From Gibbula magus (Eukaryota > Mollusca > Gastropoda > Trochida > Trochidae), in NCBI GenBank assembly GCA_936450465.1, contig OW388304.1, positions 13,176,708-13,240,707 on the forward strand: DNA of 64,000 bases, written 5' to 3'. A program made the translations under genes and the position numbers. The notes below the pieces were generated by a model that worked only from the letters and a program-made list of their open reading frames with translations, made no database searches and had not been told where the DNA came from. This document shows, one piece after another, positions 50,855 to 62,744 of the stretch (position 1 is the stretch's first letter; the number at the start of each line of letters is the position of its first letter).

Positions 50855-51190
50855 GAATCCACTGACAGTTTGTATGGTCCCGAGTTGATGAATGGCACAT
50901 TGTTAGAGTCCGGGCGTGAGGACATCAATGTGCCGGTTAATGACAAGTGTTCTATCTCCGCCAGCGCCATGTCTGATAATCAACTCAGTAAGTGTCAGTC
51001 GGACATGCTGTCTGTATCCCTCTGTGCATTGTGTCACTCCGTTGCTACATCAGTTATTCCATTGATGCTCCGGGGAGACCAGCTTGGATCTCATTCTGCA
51101 TCAGTTTTACATTCTCCAGTACCTCCTTTGGGGGCAAAGTTAAAACCTCCTCAGAGTTATTGATTTGTAAAGTTGTAATTGTTTTCTCTG
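50855..51190. other. Exon-like island, strand unresolved
   Basis: This segment is less AT-rich than its surroundings and reads plausibly on both strands. On the plus strand an exon at 50869-50987 has an acceptor-like ccactgacag and a canonical donor (actca then gtaagt) and reads LYGPELMNGTLLESGREDIN onward. On the minus strand 51186-51057 follows a good acceptor (cattgactgtcag) and reads IPEKTITTLQINNSEEVLTL, ending GASME then stop. A second minus-strand segment near 50970-50855 follows gattatcag and reads MALAEIEHLSLTGTLMSSRP, ending KLSVDS then stop. These cannot all be real. The minus reading would fit the strand of the gene starting at 57127, but the phases tried do not join cleanly. No family recognised. 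Confidence 0.45.
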
Positions 51191-51199
51191 GGATCTGAC

Positions 51200-51968
51200 A
51201 GTCAATGTCACAAAAGTGACAGGTATATTTGAAAGTTAAGAGATTGTAGACATACAAAAGGATTTGCAAAAGTTTCATTTTCAGAAGAGGGTTCAAATGC
51301 CTCACTAAGTTGCACACATCAAAATGGTTAACATTTTACAAGGGGTTGCATATTGCACAAGGGATTTCATGTCAAACCGGGTTTCATTTGTTACAAAGAG
51401 ACACACAATAAAGAGAACCCCCAAAATGTCAGAAATGTTTCTATGGTTAACAACAAAAGGAATTCAAATGTCACATTATGTTTCATGTGTCACATTAAGT
51501 TTCATGTGTCACATTAAGTTTCATGTGTTACAAATGTTTAATCACTATCACAAGAGGTTGAATGTGTCACATTGATTTTATATCTCACAAAGGATGGCAT
51601 GTCCCCTATGGTTTCCCATGTCAGAAATAGGTTTATTTGTCACAAGGGGTTGTTGCACTGGTGTATATCATATCATATTGCCACAGGGCTTTGCCACATG
51701 TTACACAAGTTGGCACATGTCTAAACAAATAGCACAAGTGTGTGTCACAAGGAGCTGCACAGCGTTGAGACACTTCAGTAAGAAGACAGTTCTGGGACTT
51801 GGCCATGTATTGAGTGATAGGTCTGACTATAACTGCCTCGTTTATGACTTGTTATTGCTGAGCAGTAATCATTGTGTCAGGGAAACATTGATCTCAGACC
51901 GGAGACTACATACTCCTGACAGTCCAGACACAAATGTCTTCCAAAACAAGGGCTAATCAGTCTGACAC
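51200..51968. repeat. Low-complexity, weakly repetitive stretch
   Basis: Degenerate short repeats around the words tcatgtgtcacattaagttt (three adjacent copies near 51480-51530) and cacaaggggtt occur through 51300-51740. They look like an old 20-25-bp tandem repeat. The 83- and 120-codon open frames here reflect this composition and show no domain. Confidence 0.5.
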
Positions 51969-53873
51969 GATGAGGAAACATCTGGAGAGAGTACAGAGGA
52001 CAGAATACAGACCAACTCATGCTGGAAGATGAGGAAATATCTGGAGAGAGTACAGGGGACAGAATACAGATCAACTCATGCTGGAAGATGAGGAAACATC
52101 TGGAGAGAGTACAGAGGACAGAATACAGATCAACTCATGTTGGAAGATGAGGAAACATCTGGAGAGAGTACAGAGGACAGAATACAGATCAACTCATGCT
52201 GGAAGATGAGGAAACATCTGGAGAGAGTACAGGAGACAGAACACAGACCAACTCATGCTGGAAGATGAGTAAACATCTGGAGAGAGTACAGGAGACAGAA
52301 TACAGACCAACTCATGCTGGAAGATGAGGAAACATCTGGAGAGAGTACAGAGGACAGAATACAGATCAACTCATGCTGGAAGATGAGGAAATATCTGGAG
52401 AGAGTACAGAGGACAGAATACAGACCAACTCATGCTGGAAGATGAGTAAACATCTGGAGAGAGTACAGAGGACAGAATACAGACCAACTCATGCTGGAAG
52501 ATGAGGAAACATCTGGAGAGAGTACAGAGGACAGAATACAGATCAACTCATGCTGGAAGATGAGGAAACATCTGGAGAGAGTACAGAGGACAGAATACAG
52601 ATCAACTCATGCTGGAAGATGAGGAAACATCTGGAGAGAGTACAGAGGACAGAATACAGATCAACTCATGCTGGAAGATGAGGAAACATCTGGAGAGAGT
52701 ACAGAGGACAGAATACAGATCAACTCATGCTGGAAGATGAGGAAACATCTGGAGAGAGTACAGAGGACAGAATACAGATCAACTCATGCTGGAAGATGAG
52801 GAAACATCTGGAGAGAGTACAGGAGACAGAATACAGATCAACTCATGCTGGAAGATGAGGAAACATCTGGAGAGAGTACAGAGGACAGAATACAGATCAA
52901 CTCATGCTGGAAGATGAGGAAACATCTGGAGAGAGTACAGAGGACAGAATACAGATCAACTCATGCTGGAAGATGAGGAAACATCTGGAGAGAGTACAGA
53001 GGACAGAATACAGATCAACTCATGCTGGAAGATGAGGAAATATCTGGAGAGAGTACAGAGGACAGAATACAGATCAACTCATGCTGGAAGATGAGGAAAT
53101 ATCTGGAGAGAGTACAGAGGACAGAATACAGATCAACTCATGCTGGAAGATGAGGAAATATCTGGAGAGAGTACAGAGGACAGAATACAGATCAACTCAT
53201 GTTGGAAGATGAGGAAACATCTGGAGAGAGTACAGAGGACAGAATACAGATCAATGCATGCTGGAAGATGAGGAAACATCTGGAGAGAGTACAGAGGACA
53301 GAATACAGATCAACTCATGCTGGAAGATGAGGAAACATCTGGAGAGAGTACAGGAGACAGAATACAGATCAACTCATGCTGGAAGATGAGGAAACATCTG
53401 GAGAGAGTACAGAGGACAGAATACAGATCAACTCATGCTGGAAGATGAGGAAATATCTGGAGAGAGTACAGAGGACAGAATACAGATCAACTCATGCAGG
53501 AAGATGAGGAAACATCTGGAGAGAGTACAGAGGACAGAATACAGATCAACTCATGCTGGAAGATGAGGAAACATCTGGAGAGAGTACAGAGGACAGAATA
53601 CAGATCAACTCATGCTGGAAGATGAGGAAATATCTGGAGAGAGTACAGAGGACAGAATACAGATCAACTCATGCTGGAAGATGAGGAAATATCTGGAGAG
53701 AGTACAGAGGACAGAATACAGATCAACTCATGTTGGAAGATGAGGAAATATCTGGAGAGAGTACAGGAGACAGAATACAGATCAACTCATGCTGGAAGAT
53801 GAGGAAACATCTGGAGAGAGTACAGGAGACAGAATACAGACCAACTCATGCTGGAAGATGAGTAAACATCTGG
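51969..53873. repeat. 59-bp minisatellite array, about 32 copies
   Basis: The unit begins gatgaggaaacatctggaga, continues gagtacagaggacagaatac and agatcaactcatgctggaa, and repeats every 59 bp (for example 51969 to 52028). Variation is limited to a few sites (aacatc/aatatc, agaggac/aggagac, agatc/agacc, gaggaa/gagtaa), so the array is very homogeneous. The period is not a multiple of three, so no long frame is maintained. Confidence 0.97.
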
Positions 53874-53877
53874 TAAA

Positions 53878-54873
53878 GGTTATACATACTACAAGAGCAG
53901 TGGGACTTATGTTGACACGACACAACACAACTTTTACCAGGTAGTCATTTGTACTAGCCCCTGGGTGAATAGAGGTACATTTTGAATAAAATCACTGATC
54001 CTGGATGACATTACAAGTCTTTAAATTCATATCTCGATCACAATTCAAATTTGTAGTTTATCCAGAAATAAAGCGGGTCACCAACCCATTACGCAAGCCA
54101 TGCCCCTTGTTGCTGAACTTCACTGATAGAGATAAACTGAACAATGCACAGGACCATGTCCCATGGCAACCGTATGAGAGAATGTAAATCACACTGATTT
54201 GCCTTCATAAACAATTGAACACATTTGCAGACCTGAAAGTGTGAGGAAAACAATTTTCAGTAAAATTTTTACACTTTCAGAAGAAATGGATGTAAGCAAA
54301 ACATACACGACAGAAAATAAGGTGTTCATTCATGAAATAATATTCCTGAACAATGTCCCATATTTTCAATGCAGAAATTAAAAGATACCATATTGTATGA
54401 AATAAGACCCATATGACAACCACAATTAATTTGGAAACTGTTAATTTGATCTGATGACTTTGATGTTTTCTTTCATTTAATCTCACCATTTGAATTGACG
54501 AAATTAAACTATTGGATCTGCTGGTTTCAATCTAATTTCACATGATTGAAACATGCTTTTGTCATGCAAGACAAGGATTGGGCATACAGTATCCAACTTA
54601 GAAAAGAATTCACTGTATATAGGTATATCGTGTAATATAGATAACTTATCGATCTAACAATAGTATTTTCCTTACAATTCAGATATAAGAATCAGTGTTC
54701 TTTAACAAGTTGTTCATTCAAGTAAAAGAGCAATGTAACATTTTGAAATCATTTAATGCTCAAAGAAATATGTTAAGTTGCATGATATTAACTTCCAATA
54801 TGAAAACAACGGGTAAAACATTCTTTAATATTTTTTAAATTCACAAAATCACATGCACCTTTTCTTCTACCCC
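53878..54873. other. Gene-free stretch
   Basis: No exon or RNA gene is supported. Short open frames at 54005 and 54277 are unrecognised. Confidence 0.4.
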
Positions 54874-55174
54874 CCGTATTCTCTCTAGTATAAGACCATA
54901 CTTGAGCCTTAGACCACCCCCACTTTTCAGGGGTTGTACTGGTTGGGGTTATTCTCAGGTTATAGCCCACCCCCAACTTTGCCAGATGTTCCATGGTCAT
55001 ACATTACATAAATCTATAATATTATTTTAAGTTAAGTGTCAAAATCCTACATAAAACCTATTCTAACTGTCTGACAGTCTCCGGTATAAAGTTTCATCTG
55101 AGTTGGGGTCTCTCCTGTCTAAAAGCCCACCCCCATGTTTTCAAGATGTTTGTTTGCCTGCCGAGAGAATACGG
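54874..55174. mobile_element. MITE with CCGTATTCTCTC inverted ends
   Basis: ccgtattctctc at 54874-54885 is mirrored by gagagaatacgg at 55163-55174. A TA lies just outside the right end (tagtg) and near the left end (ctacccc), so a TA target is possible but obscured by a C-run. Two similar internal blocks (tagcccacccccaactttgc near 54963 and aaagcccacccccatgtttt near 55121) suggest an internal duplication. Non-coding. Confidence 0.6.
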
Positions 55175-55726
55175 TAGTGTAGAAGTTTTTGCTATAGACC
55201 ATTGGTCGGGGTATAAAAAGGAAGGGAAGTATCAGCATGATCTGTTCATCATGCATTCACAGAAGTATCATCAAATTGTCTATGATAACCTTGAATGTTA
55301 AATGTAATAGCTAGAGAAGAATTTAAACAGGACAAACTTTCATAACCCAAACAAACAATATTTATTAATTAATATGAATATCATTCAAATATGGAAATCA
55401 TTCCAAATTATCAAAAATCACATGTGTAAACCCAACTGATAAGCAAGTACAATCTTCAATTAAATTTTTCACCTTTAATTTGTACACTTACACAATGTAC
55501 AGGGCAAATATAATTCCATTCACACCTCAATGCTTCACTTCCTGAACCCAGCATCAACAATTCCTGAATTTTCCCCAATACAGATATGCAAACCCAGACC
55601 CAAAAAGAAATGACAACAAAAACTTAAACAAAACTTTAAAAAGATTGAACACGCTATCACAACAGTAATAAACATAACATCACTTCCAAAAGTCAACAGT
55701 TCATCTACCACAGAAGAAATAAACAT
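55175..55726. other. Gene-free stretch
   Basis: Nothing coding is supported; the sequence is AT-rich and leads into the 24-bp array. Confidence 0.4.
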
Positions 55727-56245
55727 TTGATCACCTCAAGAAATAAAACTTCATCATCCTCAGAAGTAAAGAGTTCATCACCCCCAATAGTAAACACTTC
55801 ATCACATCCAGAAGTAAACACTTAATCACATCCAGAAGTAAACAGTTCATCACCCCCAGAAGTAAAAATTTCATCACCCCCAATAGTAAACACTTCATCA
55901 CATCCAGAAGTAAACAGTTCATCACCCCCAATAGTAAACATTTCATCACATCCAGAAGTAAACATTTCATCACCCCCAATAGTAAACATTTCATCACCCC
56001 CAATAGTAAACATTTCATCATATCCAGAAGTAAACATTTCATCACCCCCAATAGTAAACACTTCATTACCCCCAGAAGTCATTTCATGACATCCAGAAGT
56101 AAACATTTCATGACATCCAGAAGTAAACATTTCATCATACTCAGAAGTAAACATTTCATAGTCCTCAGAATTAACACTTCATCACCTCAAGTTGTAAACA
56201 TTCATCACCCCCAATAGAAAACATTTCATCACCTCAAGAAGTAAA
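55727..56245. repeat. 24-bp minisatellite array, about 20 copies
   Basis: Units alternate between cagaagtaaacatttcatca with cccc and aatagtaaacatttcatcac with atcc, each 24 bp. Because 24 is a multiple of three, the minus strand stays open for 110 and 111 codons in two different frames, giving 8-residue repeats (MFTSGCDE and MKCLLLGV types). Two frames open at once, and no splice or start context, argue for non-coding repeat DNA. It lies downstream of the minus-strand first exon at 56907-57127, probably in its first intron. Confidence 0.9.
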
Positions 56246-56320
56246 CACAAGCTTTCTGTTAATGTAAACAACTAGAAATCAATAAATCCTCACATCTTGA
56301 TGCTACTTATTTTATTTTAT

Positions 56321-56906
56321 TTCTACTAACTTTTCCACCCAGTATACCCACAATCCAACCCACTATCCACCACCCCTTCCTTGTTTCTACTAACTTTTCC
56401 ACCCAGTATACCCACAATCCAACCCACTATCCACCACCCCTTCCTTGTTTCTACTAACTTTTCCACCCAGTATACCCACAATCCAACCCACTTTCCACCA
56501 CCCCTTCCTTGTTTCTACTAACTTTTCCACCCAGTATACCCACAATCCAACCCACTATCCACCACCCCTTCCTTGTTTCTACTAACTTTTCCACCCAGTA
56601 TACCCACAATCCAACCCACTATCCACCACCCCTTCCTTGTTTCTACTAACTTTTCCACCCAGTATACCCACAATCCAACCCACTATCCACCACCCCTTCC
56701 TTGTTTCTACTAACTTTTCCACCCAGTATACCCACAATCCAACCCACTATCCACCACCCCTTCCTTGTTTCTACTAACTTTTCCACCCAGTATACCCACA
56801 ATCCAACCCACTATCCACCACCCCTGCCTTGTTTCTACTAACTTTTCCACCCAGTATACCCACAATCCAACCCACTATCCACCACCCCTTCCTTGTTTCT
56901 ACTTAC
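56321..56906 (-). repeat. 64-bp minisatellite at the start of an intron, carrying repeated donor-like sites
   Basis: The unit contains ttgtttctactaacttttcc, acccagtatacccacaatcc and aacccactatccaccacccc, period exactly 64 (56381 to 56445). About nine copies are nearly identical. On the minus strand each unit contains aaaagttagtagaaacaagg. The real splice donor of the adjacent exon (aaaagtaagtagaaacaagg) is in exact register: donor-like positions at 56329, 56393 and so on to 56841, then the true donor at 56905, are all multiples of 64 apart. The array therefore seems to have grown from the exon-intron border. Confidence 0.95.
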
Positions 56907-57127
56907 TTTTCTAGCTTGTGGAGATGGTGCATCCTCCGAGGAGGGGCGGGGGTGATATCCGCACCCACCTCCGCGCTGGGTGTTGCCGCCTTCTTCTCAT
57001 CCACCCCTGCAGGTGGTGCCATCTTGGAGAGAGGGGGGGACACGGGTGGAGACTTGGGAGAGGGTTTAGAAGGATCCGATTTGGTGGCAGCGTCCGTGGT
57101 GCTATCCCGCGTACTCTCACTGCTCAT
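56907..57127 (-). CDS. First coding exon of a minus-strand gene, product unrecognised
   Basis: The frame starts at ATG (57127-57125), runs 73 codons and stops two bases into the next codon at a canonical donor (agaaaa then gtaagt; the intron begins at 56906). The encoded N-terminus begins MSSESTRDSTTDAATKSDPS, continues with a serine/proline/lysine-rich stretch with several SPP or PPL motifs, and ends ITPAPPRRMHHLHKLE. It has no signal peptide or membrane segment, so it looks like the disordered N-terminal tail of a cytoplasmic, nuclear or membrane-associated protein. It lies in a CpG-rich segment unlike its AT-rich surroundings, as expected near a promoter. The opposite-strand open frames here (56829-57232) are shadows. 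Later exons must begin with one base completing the split codon; none was identified with confidence. Confidence 0.75.
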
Positions 57128-57560
57128 GCTATATGGCTGCAACGTCGGGGAGGACAGTCACACTCGTCGCTCGTATTCCGACCACGTGAAATACAGCTTA
57201 ACATAAACAAACTTTGCCTAGCTGTAGCATAAATCCAATCCACAATGACGATATCCTAGAAGCACTCCCGGGACACAAGTTAAGCGAGAAGCGCACAAGC
57301 AGAGAGATGTCCACAAGCGGTAGAGGACAGTCGCCGAGACGTTGCTCCACAACTCTGTCAGCTCCTCATCTGTTCTGATGCGAATGAGGACCAGTCCAGA
57401 CCGTAGATTCAAGCAATGATGCTACCTGGCCCTCCCTCCCTTCTTCACAGCCTGCCTGCCTCCCTCTCTCAATCAATAATCCAACGCAGCTAGCTTGCAG
57501 CCTCGAAGATCCGATCCTGCTCACACGTTCATCCTGGACCATTCAAACCCTCACCCACAA
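57128..57560 (-). promoter_or_regulatory. CpG-rich probable 5' UTR / promoter region
   Basis: This stretch is clearly richer in CG dinucleotides (cgtcggggag, cgctcgtattccgaccacgt, cgccgagacg) than the AT-rich surroundings and lies immediately upstream of the minus-strand ATG. It is the natural place for the 5' UTR and core promoter. No TATA box is obvious and the transcription start cannot be placed. Confidence 0.5.
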
Positions 57561-59461
57561 CACTCAGGCCCTGGGGGACTAATTACCTCTAATTACCTCT
57601 GATTACTGTCCATTCAATACCATTCAACATGTTCAAGAAAATTCCTTTACATGACCAAGTTTTGTATTATCTCCTCATTTGTCACATCCAGCAGTTTTCA
57701 GCAGCAAGAAAGAGCTGAAAGTTAAGAAGTCTCCTTCAATCTTGTAATAACCCATCTTCAATCTCACACAGCCCCAGGGCCCACTCTGGTTCTCCACTAC
57801 AATGATGCTTCCATTCAACCAGAACAAACCATGAAGGGATCCAAGAGTGATAGAGAGAGTTTACATTTCTTGTGGGTGCTTATTAAATGAAGAAGTGCAT
57901 GGTAAGTGTATCCAATGCCAGCTTGTTTTTCTGCAGGGAACACTCAGGTAGTTATAAAGTATAATGCTTTCTAAGAATTGCCAGGTACGGACCAGCAATC
58001 AACATTTATCATGAAACCTAAATGCAACTGATCTTCTAACAAATCTACATAAAGAAGGTTCTTCATACTGTATCACTTCATCATCTTTGCTTTAACGATA
58101 GAGAAATTTGAATGGTCACCTATATACCTGGGTTTCCTAGTCCCTTTTTATGCTTAAATAGTTTTATGCCAGTGTCAAGAATAAACTATGTGATTATGTT
58201 ATCACTATGAGAGTTTATGTGTATTGTTTAAGTACATATATCATCTAAAAGAAGATCCTACCGAGCACTTTGAACACCACAAGACTTTATAATAATAATT
58301 AAAAGACATGCCTCTAATGATGATCAAAGTCTCAAAGGCAAAAGGTGAAAATGTAGATCCAATTCATCCCCTCAGTTAAAAGCTTATACTATGAGATGTT
58401 TTTCCTAGTAAAATTAAATCAAAGAAGGGAATCTTGAACAAGAACAAACTATCCAAACTGTAAAATACTTGTTAAATTGCTTTTTCTCTACAAAAAGCTT
58501 TTATAGCCCGAAGTGAAAAGTGCTTTCTTTAATAATGTTGAAAACAACAATATAAAACACTTCAAATTAGTTATATTGTTAATGTCAGAAACACTTTCTC
58601 TGAAGATATGTTTCTCTCAAAGTAAAAATGTTGAAAAAAGATTTAAAATATTTTTGGAAGTTTAAAAATGTATTCAAATTGTTGATGTCAGAAACAATGT
58701 ATTCTAAAATGTGTCTTACTCAGTGATATGTTACAGAATAATTGGTTGTTTTGTTAACATCAGAAACGTTATATGCTGAAATGAATTTTATTTAACAATT
58801 TTAAAAATTTATCATTTGAAATGCGTAAATTTTTGTTTTATTGCACATGTCAGAGACGGTTTACTCTGCAATGTGTTTTGTTCAATAAATAAATACCAAT
58901 ATAAAACAATTCGAATTGTTCTTATAGTTGTTGTAAGAAAAAGTGTAAAAGAGCTGATTCCGATCAATAAGATATGAAATATGATCAGATGCATAATCTT
59001 CTGTCAATATTCAGGTTTGTTTGTGAAAATTACAGCAAATGTTTTATTGATGGTTCTGTTTCTGTTAGAGTGCCCATGCTCTTTTCACATGTTTCTGAAG
59101 TAAAACAAACACAACTGTTGGAAACTGTATTGATCAACTGTACATTGAGTGTTTTTTTTACTATATTTGGCAGAGAGCAGTTGTTTTTTAATTTGCCTTC
59201 TGATCAACAAGCTAAGAATATATATCTATTTATCTATCTATATATAGTTGTTCCCCATGCAATCAAACTTTGGTGCAATGGGTTAGTGTCACATGAGTGT
59301 ATGTGTATTCTGATCAACAAGACAAGAACTTACAAGTAAAGAACTAGCTATTCTCCAAGCAGTCAAGCTTTGGTGCAGTGCATGGGTAAGTCAGAACACA
59401 GACTGCTTCAGATCAAGAAGTTATTTTCCCCTGGAATAAGCTTAAGTGTACAACTGAAATG
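57561..59461. other. Gene-free stretch
   Basis: No supported exon. The 121-codon frame at 58974-59339 is AT-rich, overlaps a diverged tctatctatcta-type run near 59225-59245 and has no recognisable domain. The block tcagaaac with flanking tgttgatg/tgttaatg recurs at about 58587, 58687 and 58762, suggesting an old tandem repeat. Confidence 0.4.
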
Positions 59462-60772
59462 CTAATCCTACAGAATGAATTCAGTAGACCATTATGGAGA
59501 ATTGGTCCTACAAAATGAGTCCAGTATACCAATACTGGTATCTGGTCCTACAGAATGAGTTCAGTTGACCATCATGGAGAATTGGTCTTACAGAACGAGT
59601 TCAGTAGACCAACATGGGAGAATTGGTCCTACAGAATGAGTCTAGTTGACCATCATGGAGAATTGGTCCTACAGAATGAATTCAGTTGACCAACATGGAG
59701 AACTGGTCCTACAGAATGAGTCCAGTAGACCAACATGGAGACATGATACTACAGAAAGAGTTCAGTAGACCAACATGGGAGAATGGGTCCTACAGAACGA
59801 GTTCAGTAGACCAACATGGGAGAATTGGTCCTACAGAATGAGTTCAGTAGACCAACATGGAGAATTGGACCTGCAGAAAGAGTTCAGTAGGCCAACATGG
59901 AGAATTGATATTACAGAATGAATTCAGTAGACCAACATGGAGAATTGATACTACAGAATGAGTCCAGTAGACCAACATGGACAATTGGTCCTACAGTAGG
60001 AGTTCAGTAGACCATCATGGAGAACTGGACCTGCAGAAAGAGTTCAGTAGACCAACATGGGAGAATTGGTCCTACAGAAAGAGTTCAGTAGACCAACATG
60101 GGAGAATTGATACTACAGAATGAGTCCAGTAGACCAACATTGACAATTGGTCCTACAGTAGGAGTTCAGTAGACCATCATGGAGAACTGGACCTGCAGAA
60201 AGAGTTCAGTAGACCAACATGGGAGAATTGGTCCTACAGAATGAGTTCAGTAGACCAACATGGGAGAATTGGTCCTACAGAATGAGTTCAGTAGACCAAC
60301 ATGGAGAACTGGTCCTACAGAATGAGTTCAGTAGACCAACATGGGAGAACTGGTCCTACAGAATGAGTTCAGTAGACCAACATGGAGAACTGGTCCTACA
60401 GAATGAGTCCAGAAGAACAACATGGAGAATTGGTCCTACAGAAAGAGTTCAGAAGAACAACATGGAGAACTGGTCCTACAGAATGAGTTCAGTAGACCAA
60501 CATGGAGAATTGGTCCCACAGAACGAGTTCAGTAGACCAACATGGAGAATTGGTCCTACAGCATGAGTTCAGTAGACCAACATGGAGAACTGGTCCTACA
60601 GAATGAGTTCAGTAGACCAACATGGAGAACTGGTCCTACAGAATGAGTTCAGTAGACCAACATGGAGAACTGGTCCTACAGAATGAGTTCAGTAGACCAA
60701 CATGGAGAATTGGTCCTACAGAATGAGTTCAGTAGACCAACATGGAGAACTGGTCCTACAGAATGATATAGT
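59462..60772. repeat. 40-bp minisatellite array, about 33 copies
   Basis: The unit is ggagaattggtcctacagaa plus tgagttcagtagaccaacat. Some units have an extra g (tgggagaa), giving 41 bp. Copies are diverged at the left edge (59462-59600) and nearly identical at 60480-60770, a gradient typical of growth at one end. The 115-codon open frame at 60219 is produced by mixtures of 40- and 41-bp units and is not a gene. Confidence 0.95.
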
Positions 60773-61226
60773 AGACCAAGACAGAGTTGACTGGAACCTG
60801 AGCAGACAATTACAAACCAATCGGATCTGCCTAGAATACACTGGAGACTATTACACTCATTTGACCTATAGCTGTACAGGACAGCACAGTGCTTGGTTTG
60901 TGACTGGAACCTGCATGCTTAACTAGTACACTGTACTTTATAATGGGAGAGGTGAGGAAACACTGTAATAGTTTCAATTGTGATAATATATGTTTCAGAT
61001 AACACTGTTATAGTCAACTCTCTTTTCAGGTAGAAGATCCATTTGATCAATTAATTTAGTCTGAATCATACCTACTTGACACAAATTAATGAACTTAACA
61101 TGAGAAGCAAACAATCAAATTGATATTAAAAAAGAGTTCTTTCAAAATTTCTTGTTCTTGCAGCTCCAGGAATTGTTCTCAGATGAATATTGGGACATCA
61201 TATGACAACCCTGTTGAAAACCACAG
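60773..61226. other. Gene-free spacer
   Basis: I see no supported gene or repeat between the 40-bp array and the GTGAG microsatellite. Confidence 0.4.
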
Positions 61227-61358
61227 AGTGAGGTGAGGTGAGGTGAGGTGAGGTGAGGTGAGGTGAGGTGAGGTGAGGTGAGGTGAGGTGAGGTGAGGTG
61301 AGGTGAGGTGAGGTGAGGTGAGGTGAGGTGAGGTGAGGTGAGGTGAGGTGAGGTGAGT
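61227..61358. repeat. (GTGAG)n microsatellite, about 26 pentamers
   Basis: A perfect run of the pentamer gtgag/ggtga. The same pentamer, read on the other strand as ctcac, is the 3' tail of the SINE at 31436-31750 (and of the copy at 25041), so the run may descend from a SINE tail; no SINE body is adjacent. Confidence 0.97.
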
Positions 61359-62744
61359 CAATATTGATGAGTTTTGATACAACATACCATAAAGGAAATA
61401 AACAAATGCAATTTTTATTTTTGTATGGCGCTTGATGTAAAACTACTCAGGTTAATCTACTCTTGCAAATCTTCAAAACCTGATATTATTGGTCATAAAA
61501 AAACATTAGAGTATTTGTTTTCACAAAAACTCAAGCACATGTTTGAGTGAACTATTTAATTATAATGTAGTTGCAATTAAACTTACAAAAATACTTCATT
61601 AATAATGTATGCTTGGATCTATATGTTCTCTAAGCAGTGACAATCAGCAATCACTGATAGTTTTAAAGCAAAAAGTAAAAAGATAAAAAGAAAAGCAGTC
61701 ATAAATGTGTATGTTGTCTTAGTCCTCATCGTCTCTATAATAGGACTCATTCATGCCACTTTCCATCTTGTTTTTTATTTTATGTATGGCAATTCATATA
61801 ACAAAAAATATTAGAATCAATTTTTGTTTTCTTTAAATTCAATGTACCAATGATAAATTACATCTTTGCATGGCACAAAACCTATGATGTTTGACATTCC
61901 TGTTAAATATATGTTCAATGAATATATTTTGGACACAAGAATAACAACAGTAAAACATCCATCAAGGAAATAAATTTCTCTGTAAAAAATTATTGAAGTC
62001 ATTATGTCATTGTGAACTGAAATACACAACACATCTTTGACATCAACAAGATTCCACATGAAGTCAGACCTCAACTGAACTCTCAATGATTTATGTCACC
62101 AGTGAAGACCATTCTCTTCCTCTTTTAAACTGTCATCTGATGATGTCAAACTGTAATTATCAACCATGGATATTTTGGCACATTCTAGGAAGAAAAACAG
62201 AATCAGTCAGAATTAATCAATACACTTTGTCTTTAACCCAATCAGTTTGTTTGTCAGCAGCCACATTATTTGTCTGTAGTCAGAAGATGGATTGAAAGCT
62301 TTCTGAGTGTTTGAAGCAAACAGAAACAACAGAGCCAACAGAAATTGTAGCAACGTAGACAATAATGGTTCTGGAGGCAAGGGCCGACATAATAACATGT
62401 TAATCATTGCATACAGATTCAGGCTTATCATTACGTTAGTTCCTGGTTCCTAAGGTAACAATTGACTCGTTTCTGAGACATAAAAGTATTCTATAAAGAC
62501 TGTGAACATTTTCTATTTACGTAACAGAAAATAACCATGCGCTTATTCACAGCACCTAATTATGAGAACAATAACAGGTAAAATTGTGTTTTATGGCAAA
62601 AGTCAACGTGGCACACAGGTGATATGCACTAACTATATGGGATGGTGAGTTTTAAAATAACTAAAATATTTAGATTTTAATAATTTTATTCATATTGTGG
62701 CAGAGTAAGGTCATAGCGTTCCTACTAGCTTGGTCTTGTGGGAT
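61359..62744. other. Gene-free stretch
   Basis: AT-rich sequence with short unrecognised open frames (61817, 62086, 62213). Nothing is supported as coding. Confidence 0.4.

Noticed and set aside
56829..57232. Plus-strand open frames of 125 and 104 codons
   Set aside because: They are shadows of the GC-rich minus-strand first exon and of the 64-bp array; the minus strand has the ATG, donor and protein-like composition.
58974..59339. 121-codon open frame
   Set aside because: AT-rich, contains a low-complexity tctatcta run, and shows no recognisable domain.
60219..60566. 115-codon open frame in the 40-bp array
   Set aside because: The frame exists only because 40- and 41-bp units alternate; the repeated peptide has no other support.
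61179..61385. 68-codon minus-strand frame of HLTSP repeats
   Set aside because: It is a direct translation of the GTGAG microsatellite.
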